Source: Flavobacteriales bacterium (GTDB lineage Bacteria > Bacteroidota > Bacteroidia > Flavobacteriales_G > Salibacteraceae). From it: DNA of 64,000 nucleotides. Positions 1 through 7,237 of the stretch are shown one piece after another. Position 1 is the first letter of the stretch. Each line of letters begins with the position of its first letter. The notes beneath the pieces are model-generated. The model saw nothing but the letters and a program-made list of their open reading frames with translations, had not been told where the DNA came from and made no database searches. The translations under genes were made by a program, and so were the position numbers. Location of the stretch: contig JABJJW010000002.1 in the NCBI GenBank assembly GCA_018660685.1, positions 1-64,000 on the forward strand, given 5' to 3'.

Positions 1-1
1 C

Positions 2-82
2 AGCACCCTCAAGTACACGGATCGAATAATCGAACTGGAAAAAGGTAAAGTTCTTAGAGAAGTGACTTACGATCAAATTTGA
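2..82 (+). CDS. C-terminal end of an ABC-type ATPase (partial)
   Basis: An open frame enters from the left edge and ends in TGA, giving 26 residues that finish in DRIIELEKGKVLREVTYDQI. The pattern DRIIxLExGKVL is what usually closes the nucleotide-binding domain of ABC transporter ATPases, just after the H-loop. Only the tail is visible, so no Walker motif can be checked and the family call rests on about ten residues. It could equally be the end of an unrelated protein. Confidence 0.4.
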   Translation, partial: STLKYTDRIIELEKGKVLREVTYDQI

Positions 83-335
83 TCAAAATCAGTAGCCTAA
101 CTTCTCCAAATTGCTAGACTCAATAAGTTCATTGGATTTCTCAATTTTAATTAGCTCCGTGCAACTAGCCGTGGCAGCCATGCAGATTCGATTCGACCAC
201 TTTTAAAAAAACCTACCAATCAAGGGAATGAACTAGATCGAGATACTTTCAATAACCTTGGCGAATCGATTCGGGTATTAGAATTTGCCTTAGCCAAAAC
301 TGTCAGACTCAAGCTGAAGAGATAAAAGTGCGGCC

Positions 336-863
336 ATGAAAAATCAAATCGCGTTCCTAGCATCCTTACTAACTTTTAGCATTTGTCTTGCTCAGGAAGC
401 CGACACGTTGCAATTTGACGTGGGGCAGCCAGATGGATTTCAGCGTATTCGAGAGTTTCATACCAACGGCCAATTCAAAAAAGTAACAATCACTTCTTGG
501 AAAAAGAATGGTAACCAAGAAACGTCCTTCAGTGAGTACAATGCAGAAGGTGAACGAATCAGTGAAAAAGCCTTTACGTATAATGCAGGTGGAGCAATGA
601 TCAAATCAGCAAGGCAAATTGCCGATGGTATCGAAAGCGATGAACAATTTTTTAACAGTAAGGGTAAATTACTTCGGAGAAAAATTTCGATTTATGTGGA
701 TAATAAATATTGTGTTTTTGAAAAATCAAGATATGCTACATGGACTTTCCGAACGCTAGTTGACGGGAATCCACCGTATTATGAACCGCTTACTGAAGAA
801 CGGTTCGAAGAAGTCGTCCAACTGTACAACGACCTATTGTTACTTCATAAAATTGCTGATTAG
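336..863 (+). CDS. Secreted hypothetical protein with YwqK-like repeats
   Basis: A 175-residue protein with a clear signal peptide (residues 1-19, ending SICLAQ), so probably periplasmic or exported. The middle (about 35-115) has weak repeats of the type 'F-x-x-N-G/A-x-x-x-x', for example REFHTNGQFKK, SEYNAEGERISEK and YNAGGAMIKS. These resemble the MORN/YwqK-type repeats that are much clearer in the gene at 20250. The last 45 residues are different and hydrophobic-acidic. No catalytic motif is visible. It is a single gene converging on the nuclease-like cassette. Function is unknown; the repeat assignment is tentative. Confidence 0.6.
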   Translation: MKNQIAFLASLLTFSICLAQEADTLQFDVGQPDGFQRIREFHTNGQFKKVTITSWKKNGNQETSFSEYNAEGERISEKAFTYNAGGAMIKSARQIADGIESDEQFFNSKGKLLRRKISIYVDNKYCVFEKSRYATWTFRTLVDGNPPYYEPLTEERFEEVVQLYNDLLLLHKIAD

Positions 864-936
864 ATCAACTTAATAAACTGGCTGGGAAGCGTATGGCACA
901 ACAAGCGCTCATCTGGAATTTGACATTGCGGGTTCT

Positions 937-1488
937 TCAATCCCTTGAGTTAACAATCCACTCATCCATAATAAAGTCTTCAAACCCAGTTTTCCATTTC
1001 GGAGACAATTCACTGAAAAAAGAATAGCCAGACCTCTTCTCTACTTCTTTTAAGGTGACCGAAAAATCATATAAACTTGATGATTGAGTTGCCTCTTGAG
1101 GAAACAGGAAGCTAGCAACATTGGTATCGGCTGAAGCTTCGCAGATTAAAACTTTCCAGAGATGACTTGGTACGATGTGAGGTTCATCAGCATTTGGCAA
1201 CGAAGGCATTGTTTCTAGAGATTTTACAAGTGCCTTTCCGTAGTGATCCTTGATTTGGCCACTATGAAAGAATTTGCGCTTTTTGGTCGGTGATTTGTCA
1301 TTTGCTTTGGCACCTTTAACCTCCACATATAACCTTTTGCTTGATCGACTCGCCACAATATCAAACCCCCTTTGTTGACCGAGGCAATAGCTTTCAATCT
1401 CCCATGAATTAGAAATCAAGTGCTTAACAAGAAGTTCGACCGTTTCGTCCTCAGTTAACTTCGATTTTACCTTGTCATCTGTAATCAT
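937..1488 (-). CDS. PD-(D/E)XK nuclease-like protein
   Basis: A 183-residue soluble protein. Residues 13-60 match the restriction-endonuclease-like fold in outline: an N-terminal helix with acidic residues (E13/E15/E18), then GFD with Asp43, then a strand ending YVEVKGA with Glu56 and Lys58, giving the D-x12-ExK active-site pattern. A Lys/Arg-rich stretch follows (66-74). The last 100 residues are not recognised. Its start overlaps the stop of the upstream gene by four bases (ATGA), so the two are probably translationally coupled. The family includes restriction, repair and toxin nucleases; which applies here cannot be told from sequence alone. No methyltransferase or helicase lies nearby. 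Confidence 0.6.
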   Translation of the reverse strand: MITDDKVKSKLTEDETVELLVKHLISNSWEIESYCLGQQRGFDIVASRSSKRLYVEVKGAKANDKSPTKKRKFFHSGQIKDHYGKALVKSLETMPSLPNADEPHIVPSHLWKVLICEASADTNVASFLFPQEATQSSSLYDFSVTLKEVEKRSGYSFFSELSPKWKTGFEDFIMDEWIVNSRD

Positions 1489-1751
1489 AACTGAGTAAAG
1501 AAATCTTCCAGACCAACAGGAATCGAGTCCTGCTTGAAATTTTCATGATTCGCCCAGTTATGTGTGCCTTGCTTCGACTCGATAAACTGCCTAGCGTATT
1601 TGTTGGGAATTGTGTAACGACCTTTTGGATGATTGTTATTGTTTGGTAAACAATGAATAATCAGCGATGCATTGGAGCTTAAAAGAAGTGCTTCATAGTC
1701 CGCTTGTGTAACATAGAATCTAGTCGATTCACGTTCAACTACAGTGTTCAT
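1485..1751 (-). CDS. Small partner protein of the nuclease-like gene
   Basis: A hypothetical protein of 88 residues from the ATG at 1751. A GTG at 1775 in the same frame would add eight residues, but the ATG is preceded by the A-rich stretch (CAATAAAA) usual before Bacteroidota starts, so I prefer it. There is no signal peptide or membrane segment. Visible features are a hydrophobic strand (ASLIIHCLP), an Asn-rich turn, and a basic YTIPNKYARQF segment that could be part of a small DNA-binding or interaction domain. It overlaps the nuclease-like gene by 4 bp, so the two form a unit. I do not recognise the family; an antitoxin or specificity role is only a guess. Confidence 0.5.
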   Translation of the reverse strand: MNTVVERESTRFYVTQADYEALLLSSNASLIIHCLPNNNNHPKGRYTIPNKYARQFIESKQGTHNWANHENFKQDSIPVGLEDFFTQL

Positions 1752-1775
1752 TTTTATTGGTTTTGTGAAACTCAC

Positions 1776-2198
1776 GCTGCATACTAACAGTTCGATAGGT
1801 CAACAGCACTCTAAATATAGAAAATTGTCTGTGTAGATGTTGTGGGGGCATAATCAGTGGGTGATGGCGCACCGAGTGCTAAAAGAAAACGGGACTCCTA
1901 ACTATTTACCGCATACCCCCAATTCAGTATCAGTAAATTAGGCAAGTATGCAAGTGACTTACATGACCTATAACCCCTTCAATAAACTCTTGTTCTGAGT
2001 ACAGTAGTACAATACTCTAACGCTCTACTATAAATAAACTAGTTGGATTGGGGAGTAGAGGAGATTTTGGGGTGTATTATAGATCACGATTCTTGTCTTA
2101 ATACCTCAGAAGTGAAGAATTAATGCCTAATAATTGACTAAATCAACAAAAACAATTACTTAATCAGCTATATATCAATCCGTTACAATCTATAAATG
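1776..2198. other. 423-bp gene-free stretch
   Basis: No open frame of credible length on either strand and no RNA structure that I recognise. The left end (1776-1860) must hold the promoter of the two-gene cassette on the minus strand. The sequence reads TATATTTA near 1817-1824 on that strand, one mismatch from the TAnnTTTG box. The rest is AT-rich and looks like decayed DNA between the cassette and the tRNA gene. I found no copy of the tRNA 3' end that would mark an integration site. Confidence 0.5.
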
Positions 2199-2270
2199 TA
2201 GCCCCGCCAGGAATCGAACCTGGATCTAGAGTTTAGGAAACGCCTATTCTATCCGTTGAACTACGGGGCC
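2199..2270 (-). tRNA. tRNA-Arg (anticodon CCT)
   Basis: A 72-nt cloverleaf folds on the minus strand. The acceptor stem is GGCCCCG/CGGGGCT, with a G-U pair at the first position and A as discriminator. The D arm is GTTC/GAAT, the anticodon loop TTCCTAA gives anticodon CCT, which reads AGG, the variable loop is AGAT and the T arm is CCAGG-TTCGATT-CCTGG. CCA is not encoded. The anticodon stem GGCGT/ACTCT has one C-U mismatch in the middle and a G-U at its base, which is unusual but leaves the other arms intact. A tRNA-like relic lies just upstream. Confidence 0.9.
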
Positions 2271-2299
2271 AATATTTTTGAACTTTCTGCTTTTCCCGC

Positions 2300-2380
2300 C
2301 ATCCCACAACCTGGCTCGATTGTGCACTGGACAATCGCCCTCCGTTGAACTACTTGCCGGCCGAAGGTGGGCGGGGCCAA
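2300..2380 (-). pseudogene. tRNA-like relic upstream of tRNA-Arg
   Basis: On the minus strand this segment begins TTGGCCCCG, as at the intact tRNA-Arg. It then has about 19 bases of GC-rich insertion, then GTAGTTCAACGGA, identical to positions 7-19 of the intact tRNA. After that comes a perfect 6-bp stem with a 7-nt loop (GATTGT-CCAGTGC-ACAATC) where an anticodon arm would lie, and GCCAGGTT like the start of a T arm. It cannot fold as a working tRNA, because there is no paired acceptor stem and no T at position 33. The likely reading is a decayed tandem copy. Confidence 0.4.
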
Positions 2381-2385
2381 GACGG

Positions 2386-2393
2386 CAAATATA
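2386..2393 (-). promoter_or_regulatory. -7 box TATATTTG for the tRNA-Arg region
   Basis: A perfect match to the Bacteroidota -7 consensus TAnnTTTG on the minus strand. Transcription would start about six bases downstream, just before the tRNA-like relic, and then run through the intact tRNA-Arg. No good TTG -33 element was located at the usual spacing. Confidence 0.5.
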
Positions 2394-2454
2394 GCATGAC
2401 AAAAGACCGGTGTGCAACTAAAGTGTCCTGCACTATTAAGGGTTTTAGGCTAAT

Positions 2455-3579
2455 CTAACCCATGATGAAATAATTTCTCAGTCGAAGATTTGTGAAATGA
2501 AATATTATTTTCATTAATTCCACTTGACCGCCTTGAAACTCGCCATCCTTAATTCCTTGAAAAATCCCTTTGTCAATATTGAAGTATGTGAGTATGTCTG
2601 AGGTAGCTGGATCACAGATCTGAACGATTGGAATTTTAGATCGAGCATCGATCGACACGAGCCCGAAGTACCTCCCATTTGAACTCGCTCCATAATTGGT
2701 GAGCATCATGTTCGTTACAAAGCCACCTCTGTCGAGAAGACCTGTTTTGATATCGAACATCAGGATGTTGCCCTGATTGATGTTTGGAGTACCTACGCGG
2801 GTGTGCATCTTGGAAAAACAGTAAACCTTCGTTCCGTCATGATTTGATTTCAAGTCGTAGACGTTGTCAAATCGCTCGAGAAATACACGCTCTCTATTAA
2901 GGAGTTCAGAGTTGAACATTGAAACCCCTTGCTGAAATTTTATAGCGCTTTTAATTGCTTTTTTATCGTTCCGTAGGCTTGGAATTTCCGCGGCATCTTC
3001 TTTTGTCAACTTATGCGTGACAAAGAGGTTCTTACCATCCAGTGAATAGCAAAGTGCATTTTTAATTCCGACGATGTCCTTTTTGATCAGCTCGTTTCCT
3101 TGGGGAAGACCATAGACTACGAGTTTGTCTTTTTTGATTACTGCAATCCGTGATTCATCGGGTGATATCTGAGCATCTTGAGCATTTTCAATTTTCATGA
3201 TGATTTTCCCAGTCTTGGAGTCCATGACTTCATACTTTGTAGCCTTGTCTTTGTTCATGTGCCAGTCTGCATAAAACTGTTTTTCCAACAACAGATAAGT
3301 GCCACTGGAAGAATAGTCAATGATCGGTCCTGCGTAATAACCATCAACGTCATGGGTTGCGGTTGTCTTTTGAGTTGCAGCGTCCAGAATGTAGATGGGG
3401 TCGCCTTGAACAGTCGCGACTGCGAGATATTTCCCATCAGGTGAAACATCAATTGATGAAATTAGATGTCTCTGGTTTTCTAATTGAAACTTATCTACGT
3501 CCTCAAAGTGTCCTTGAGCAGATAGAATCCCTGTAGTTAGGCAGAACAGGGTTGTGAATATTGTGAGCCGAATCCCCAT
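2455..3579 (-). CDS. Secreted WD40-type beta-propeller protein
   Basis: A 374-residue protein with a signal peptide (residues 1-22, ending GILSAQ). The body is built of repeats in which a strand is preceded by S-x-D-G or S-x-D-E: ISSIDVSPDGKYLAVA, DAQISPDESRIAVI, ALCYSLDGKNLFVT, DLKSNHDGTKVYCFS. This is the pattern of WD40/YncE-like propellers that act as binding scaffolds. There are no enzyme motifs and no type IX sorting domain, so it is probably periplasmic. It is monocistronic and sits between the tRNA-Arg and the PNGase-like gene. TACATTTA on the minus strand upstream of the ATG is one base from the -7 consensus. The ligand is unknown. Confidence 0.7.
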   Translation of the reverse strand: MGIRLTIFTTLFCLTTGILSAQGHFEDVDKFQLENQRHLISSIDVSPDGKYLAVATVQGDPIYILDAATQKTTATHDVDGYYAGPIIDYSSSGTYLLLEKQFYADWHMNKDKATKYEVMDSKTGKIIMKIENAQDAQISPDESRIAVIKKDKLVVYGLPQGNELIKKDIVGIKNALCYSLDGKNLFVTHKLTKEDAAEIPSLRNDKKAIKSAIKFQQGVSMFNSELLNRERVFLERFDNVYDLKSNHDGTKVYCFSKMHTRVGTPNINQGNILMFDIKTGLLDRGGFVTNMMLTNYGASSNGRYFGLVSIDARSKIPIVQICDPATSDILTYFNIDKGIFQGIKDGEFQGGQVELMKIIFHFTNLRLRNYFIMG

Positions 3580-3724
3580 TGGCTATAGGCATTAAATGTA
3601 TAACACAATATTGGAGCAACAAAGACCTCACCCAAATAGGGCAATAGTCGTAATTACCAAATTCAGGGTTTCGGGACAGACTTTTCCTTATTAAGATGCT
3701 AGGCGTTGCGAAGAAAATTAGGCT

Positions 3725-6700
3725 CTATTGACCCACAACCATTTTTTGGGAACTGGCTCCCGAATCACTCTGAAGCGATATCGTATAAACTCCAACGGGC
3801 AGGTTTAAATTATAGCGTCGCGCGTACCCCGACTTTATGTTTAGCTTCTCAGAATGCACGATCTGTCCTGTCAAGTTGCGAATTTCCAGTTCATGCGAAC
3901 CATTGAAATTGAGCATCTCTAGATAGAATGAACCGTCATTTGGATTTGGGTAGACTTTCATTGAGCCAAGCTCAGTCACAACCTCTTCGAGTCCGGTGGG
4001 CTCATAGCCTTCGTATGATAGTGAGTCAACCGTGAAAGCATAGTCAATCTTATGGCCAAATTCACTCTCGAAGTTTTCTAGAATTGCTCCTGTTTGCGTC
4101 CAAAGACGAAGGAATCCGGAACCTTGGTTTGGATTTGCCCAATAGGACAAGCCATCATCATTGGCATCTGTAACTTCCAAACGATAACAGCCAGAATCTA
4201 AATCCAACGTATCCCAATACGTCGTATTTGCAACTAATTGTGAACCAATTCTTGAGAAGATTACGTTTTCGTTTGCATCGTAAACCTTCAAGTTGTTTTC
4301 ATTCTTGTAGTTGTTGGTCTTGAACTGCAATATGATCTTACCATTTGTGAGTTCGGGAAGTTCAAACTCTGTTGTGTACGAATCGTTGGCCGCATACTCG
4401 TCAGATAGATCATTTGGTGAAGAAACCGTAGCAATAAATTGATTGCTTCCATCACCAGCATAAAATGCACCATTCTCAAATGGAAGCACAACTTCTTCTG
4501 TTCCTAAAAACTCGAGGTAACCGAACCATTGATATTCCCAGACATTTCCACCAACGACCTGATATTGAATCTTCAAGCGTGTAATTGGCGCGCTTCCATT
4601 ATTTCGAATAATTACGGTGGGAGCACTGCACACAGGATTCAGTCGTGAATAATACTGGCGGTTATTTGGCCGTATCACGTCGTAAATTTCTGCGTCGAGC
4701 TCATAATGTGGGTCAGCATATTGAAGCGAGTGAAGCGCAACAACATAGTTTCCATTGCCCATTCCTTGGTTTTGTGATGGCACTGGATCGATCCTGTAGT
4801 CGAGTTCGAAATCAGTTCCGCTGACCTGATCAGTAATGTTGAACTTGTTGTCTTTTACCAAATCACCAGGACACCATCCTTCACGCGCGCCCGGCCATGT
4901 TCCTCCTTGAGGGAAAACAGGATTTGCGCCACAGTCGTGTTCTTGCCAAATTTCCCATTCGGCAGATTTGGTTCCATCAACATATAAATAATGGGTGTTT
5001 TCCCACCATTCGCAGCAGTGAGGGTAGGAACCCGTATTGCTATTGTGACCGTGACCGGTGAGACGGGTAATCACTGAATGGAAGGCCGCGTCTGGGTGAA
5101 CATCAACGGTCATCGGATCCAACACGATGTCATCATCCATTTGATTGTATCGATAAGATCTGGACTGACCCCACGGACGATCGAATGCGACGATGTCTGC
5201 TGGTGGTGTTCCTTCGATGAATTCAAAGCGTAAGTCGATCAGCTCTTGTTGATTTCCAGAAGAAAGATCTACAGAATCTATCAAAAGATGTGCGTAATCG
5301 GTTACATCATAAACCCAAGTAAATCCATTTGGCCCTAGCGACAGATTAATCCCGTATGGCGTGATAAAACGGCCAATTTCATAGCGATCAATCACGTCAA
5401 AAGGTGGATAGTAGAATGTTAGGTCAGAGTTGATCCAAGTTTGTGTGCTGGAGTATGAAGTAGAGTCAATGGCAACTCCATTTGGATCATAGACATACGA
5501 ACTTTCAACGCGCGATGGATAGGAGGCAGAAGTTGGTAAAACCATGTTTCCTACTACGCTGTAATCTACGATTGAATATGGCGCTTGGGCGACTGTATCC
5601 ATAACCGTATCCGTGGTACTTGTAGTCGACACAAATCCGTTGCTAAGCAATAAGCTCAAATTAGGGGCGATAGTCGTACGGTGCTGATTTTTAAAGAGAT
5701 CTTTGCCTCTGTATGAGCGTAATTGGGGCGATCCGTGTGAGTAAACAGCGGGTCCGCCAGTAATTTCATTTTGTACGGGATATCCATCGTCAAACTTCAG
5801 ATATACCACGAGGTCAGCATAGTCAGGATGGCTGCTCGTTACGTCTTTGTATAACCACTCTTGGATGTTGGCGGAGCTAAGTTCTTTCTTCCAAATTCGG
5901 AACTCATCCATTTTGCCTGGCCAGGCATTAGCGGCATTTCGATTTGTGCCAATGATGATTTTCTTAATCAATCCAATGCTTCGATTTTTGTCTGTTCCTG
6001 AATGCCAAAGATTTCCATCAAGATAAATCTTCATGGTGCCATCATTCGTGTTTTTAGTGAACGCCCAGTGCGTCCATTTGCTTGCATAAACCGAAACGCT
6101 TGATGCTTTGTTGATTCTGTCATATCCCGAACCTTCTCCGGCATCCCAATACACTGTTCCATTACTCCAAGGCAAGTGAGCGTTTAGTACTCGGTTTTCA
6201 TTAATATCTGAAGCTTCAAATGCTGAGGTATTAACTGGTAGCACGTTTTCATCACCATAAGCCCAGAAGCTAATGGTGATCTCATCTTCGAAGTCTATTT
6301 CTGACAAAGGAATTTCATATCGATTTGCGTTGTCAAACTCAACATAGGCGTCATTTCCGTGAGAATATACTGTATTGGAATCTTGTGCGATTGAATAGGG
6401 TGAATCGTAAGAAGTGCCAGTCGAATAATTTGTGAAACTGACATCAACAAGAACACCGGAACTTGAATCAAAAGCGAAAGGTTCGATTAAATCTATGTAG
6501 TAATAACCTCCGACCAAATTGCTAGAATCGAACGTTGTATTTTTTGCGTAGACAGTTGTGAAGCCTCCTTCCTGAAATTCGTCAATTATCGAAAGCGAGC
6601 TCTGTTTCATTCGGATGGTCAAGTCAGTCAATTGACTTCCAAGGCCATTAAATGGGAAGCCAATTCGATCTAAAGTGTCTGATGGTAAAGTCCAAGTAGA

Positions 6701-7222
6701 AGAGGACCACAACATTTGATATCTGGATGAATTACTTGCCGCTGGAAGAAAGTCTTCTGTGGAGTTCGTCAAAGATGATGCTTGGAGAGCGGTGTAATTT
6801 GAAAGATTGAAACTGTCAGTCTGCACGCTAGTCTCAACCCGTTGATAGAGATCAATCATTTCCGTACCGTGTGAATACGATGTGTCCAAGTCCAATCCTC
6901 CCGAAAGTCTCAAAGGATGAGATGATTCATTGGAGTCGATCTCGCCCGTGTGGTCATACACAAATGTGTATGTGAGATAATCCCACTCTCCACATGGAAA
7001 TTGATCTTGGGTGGTCGCATTGTCGCATTTCAATGTTTTGTACATCAGGATTTTTCGCCACTCATTTGTCGAGTCCGGAAATTCGAAGACATCCCGTCTT
7101 TTAGTGATGTCCCCAAACGTGAATGTTTGAACTGATGTCGTGTCTTGCGAGTTCACATTTGTGAATGCACCCAAGAAGATTGCAATTAACAAGACTCGAG
7201 TTAACTCATTTAAAGGCTTCAT
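3725..7222 (-). CDS. Secreted PNGase F-like protein with LamG domain and type IX sorting domain
   Basis: An 1165-residue secreted protein. In order: signal peptide (1-25); a conserved region with CGEWDYLTYTFVY (near 78-90); a LamG/concanavalin-like domain (about 290-450, with ITISFWAYG and MKIYLDGNLW); a PNGase F-like module (about 600-850) containing ITPYGINLSLG, WVYDVTDY, HGHNSNTG, CCEWWEN, WEIWQEHDCG and REGWCPGD; and a C-terminal type IX sorting domain (last 80 residues, MKVYPNPNDGSF to the end). PNGase F family enzymes cut N-glycans from glycoproteins; activity here is inferred, as the catalytic acids were not aligned. The type IX system, whose core protein SprA is encoded at 48 kb, would carry it across the outer membrane. 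Only 15 bp separate it from metG upstream. Confidence 0.8.
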   Translation of the reverse strand: MKPLNELTRVLLIAIFLGAFTNVNSQDTTSVQTFTFGDITKRRDVFEFPDSTNEWRKILMYKTLKCDNATTQDQFPCGEWDYLTYTFVYDHTGEIDSNESSHPLRLSGGLDLDTSYSHGTEMIDLYQRVETSVQTDSFNLSNYTALQASSLTNSTEDFLPAASNSSRYQMLWSSSTWTLPSDTLDRIGFPFNGLGSQLTDLTIRMKQSSLSIIDEFQEGGFTTVYAKNTTFDSSNLVGGYYYIDLIEPFAFDSSSGVLVDVSFTNYSTGTSYDSPYSIAQDSNTVYSHGNDAYVEFDNANRYEIPLSEIDFEDEITISFWAYGDENVLPVNTSAFEASDINENRVLNAHLPWSNGTVYWDAGEGSGYDRINKASSVSVYASKWTHWAFTKNTNDGTMKIYLDGNLWHSGTDKNRSIGLIKKIIIGTNRNAANAWPGKMDEFRIWKKELSSANIQEWLYKDVTSSHPDYADLVVYLKFDDGYPVQNEITGGPAVYSHGSPQLRSYRGKDLFKNQHRTTIAPNLSLLLSNGFVSTTSTTDTVMDTVAQAPYSIVDYSVVGNMVLPTSASYPSRVESSYVYDPNGVAIDSTSYSSTQTWINSDLTFYYPPFDVIDRYEIGRFITPYGINLSLGPNGFTWVYDVTDYAHLLIDSVDLSSGNQQELIDLRFEFIEGTPPADIVAFDRPWGQSRSYRYNQMDDDIVLDPMTVDVHPDAAFHSVITRLTGHGHNSNTGSYPHCCEWWENTHYLYVDGTKSAEWEIWQEHDCGANPVFPQGGTWPGAREGWCPGDLVKDNKFNITDQVSGTDFELDYRIDPVPSQNQGMGNGNYVVALHSLQYADPHYELDAEIYDVIRPNNRQYYSRLNPVCSAPTVIIRNNGSAPITRLKIQYQVVGGNVWEYQWFGYLEFLGTEEVVLPFENGAFYAGDGSNQFIATVSSPNDLSDEYAANDSYTTEFELPELTNGKIILQFKTNNYKNENNLKVYDANENVIFSRIGSQLVANTTYWDTLDLDSGCYRLEVTDANDDGLSYWANPNQGSGFLRLWTQTGAILENFESEFGHKIDYAFTVDSLSYEGYEPTGLEEVVTELGSMKVYPNPNDGSFYLEMLNFNGSHELEIRNLTGQIVHSEKLNIKSGYARRYNLNLPVGVYTISLQSDSGASSQKMVVGQ

Positions 7223-7237
7223 AGTTTCTCTATTACG

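Noticed and set aside
1776-2270. Integrative element attachment site at tRNA-Arg
   Set aside because: I could find no second copy of the tRNA 3' end and no integrase gene near the nuclease-like cassette, so there is no direct support.
2455-2520. Frameshift at the C-terminus of the beta-propeller protein
   Set aside because: The last residues look atypical, but the downstream sequence shows no continuing propeller strand in another frame.
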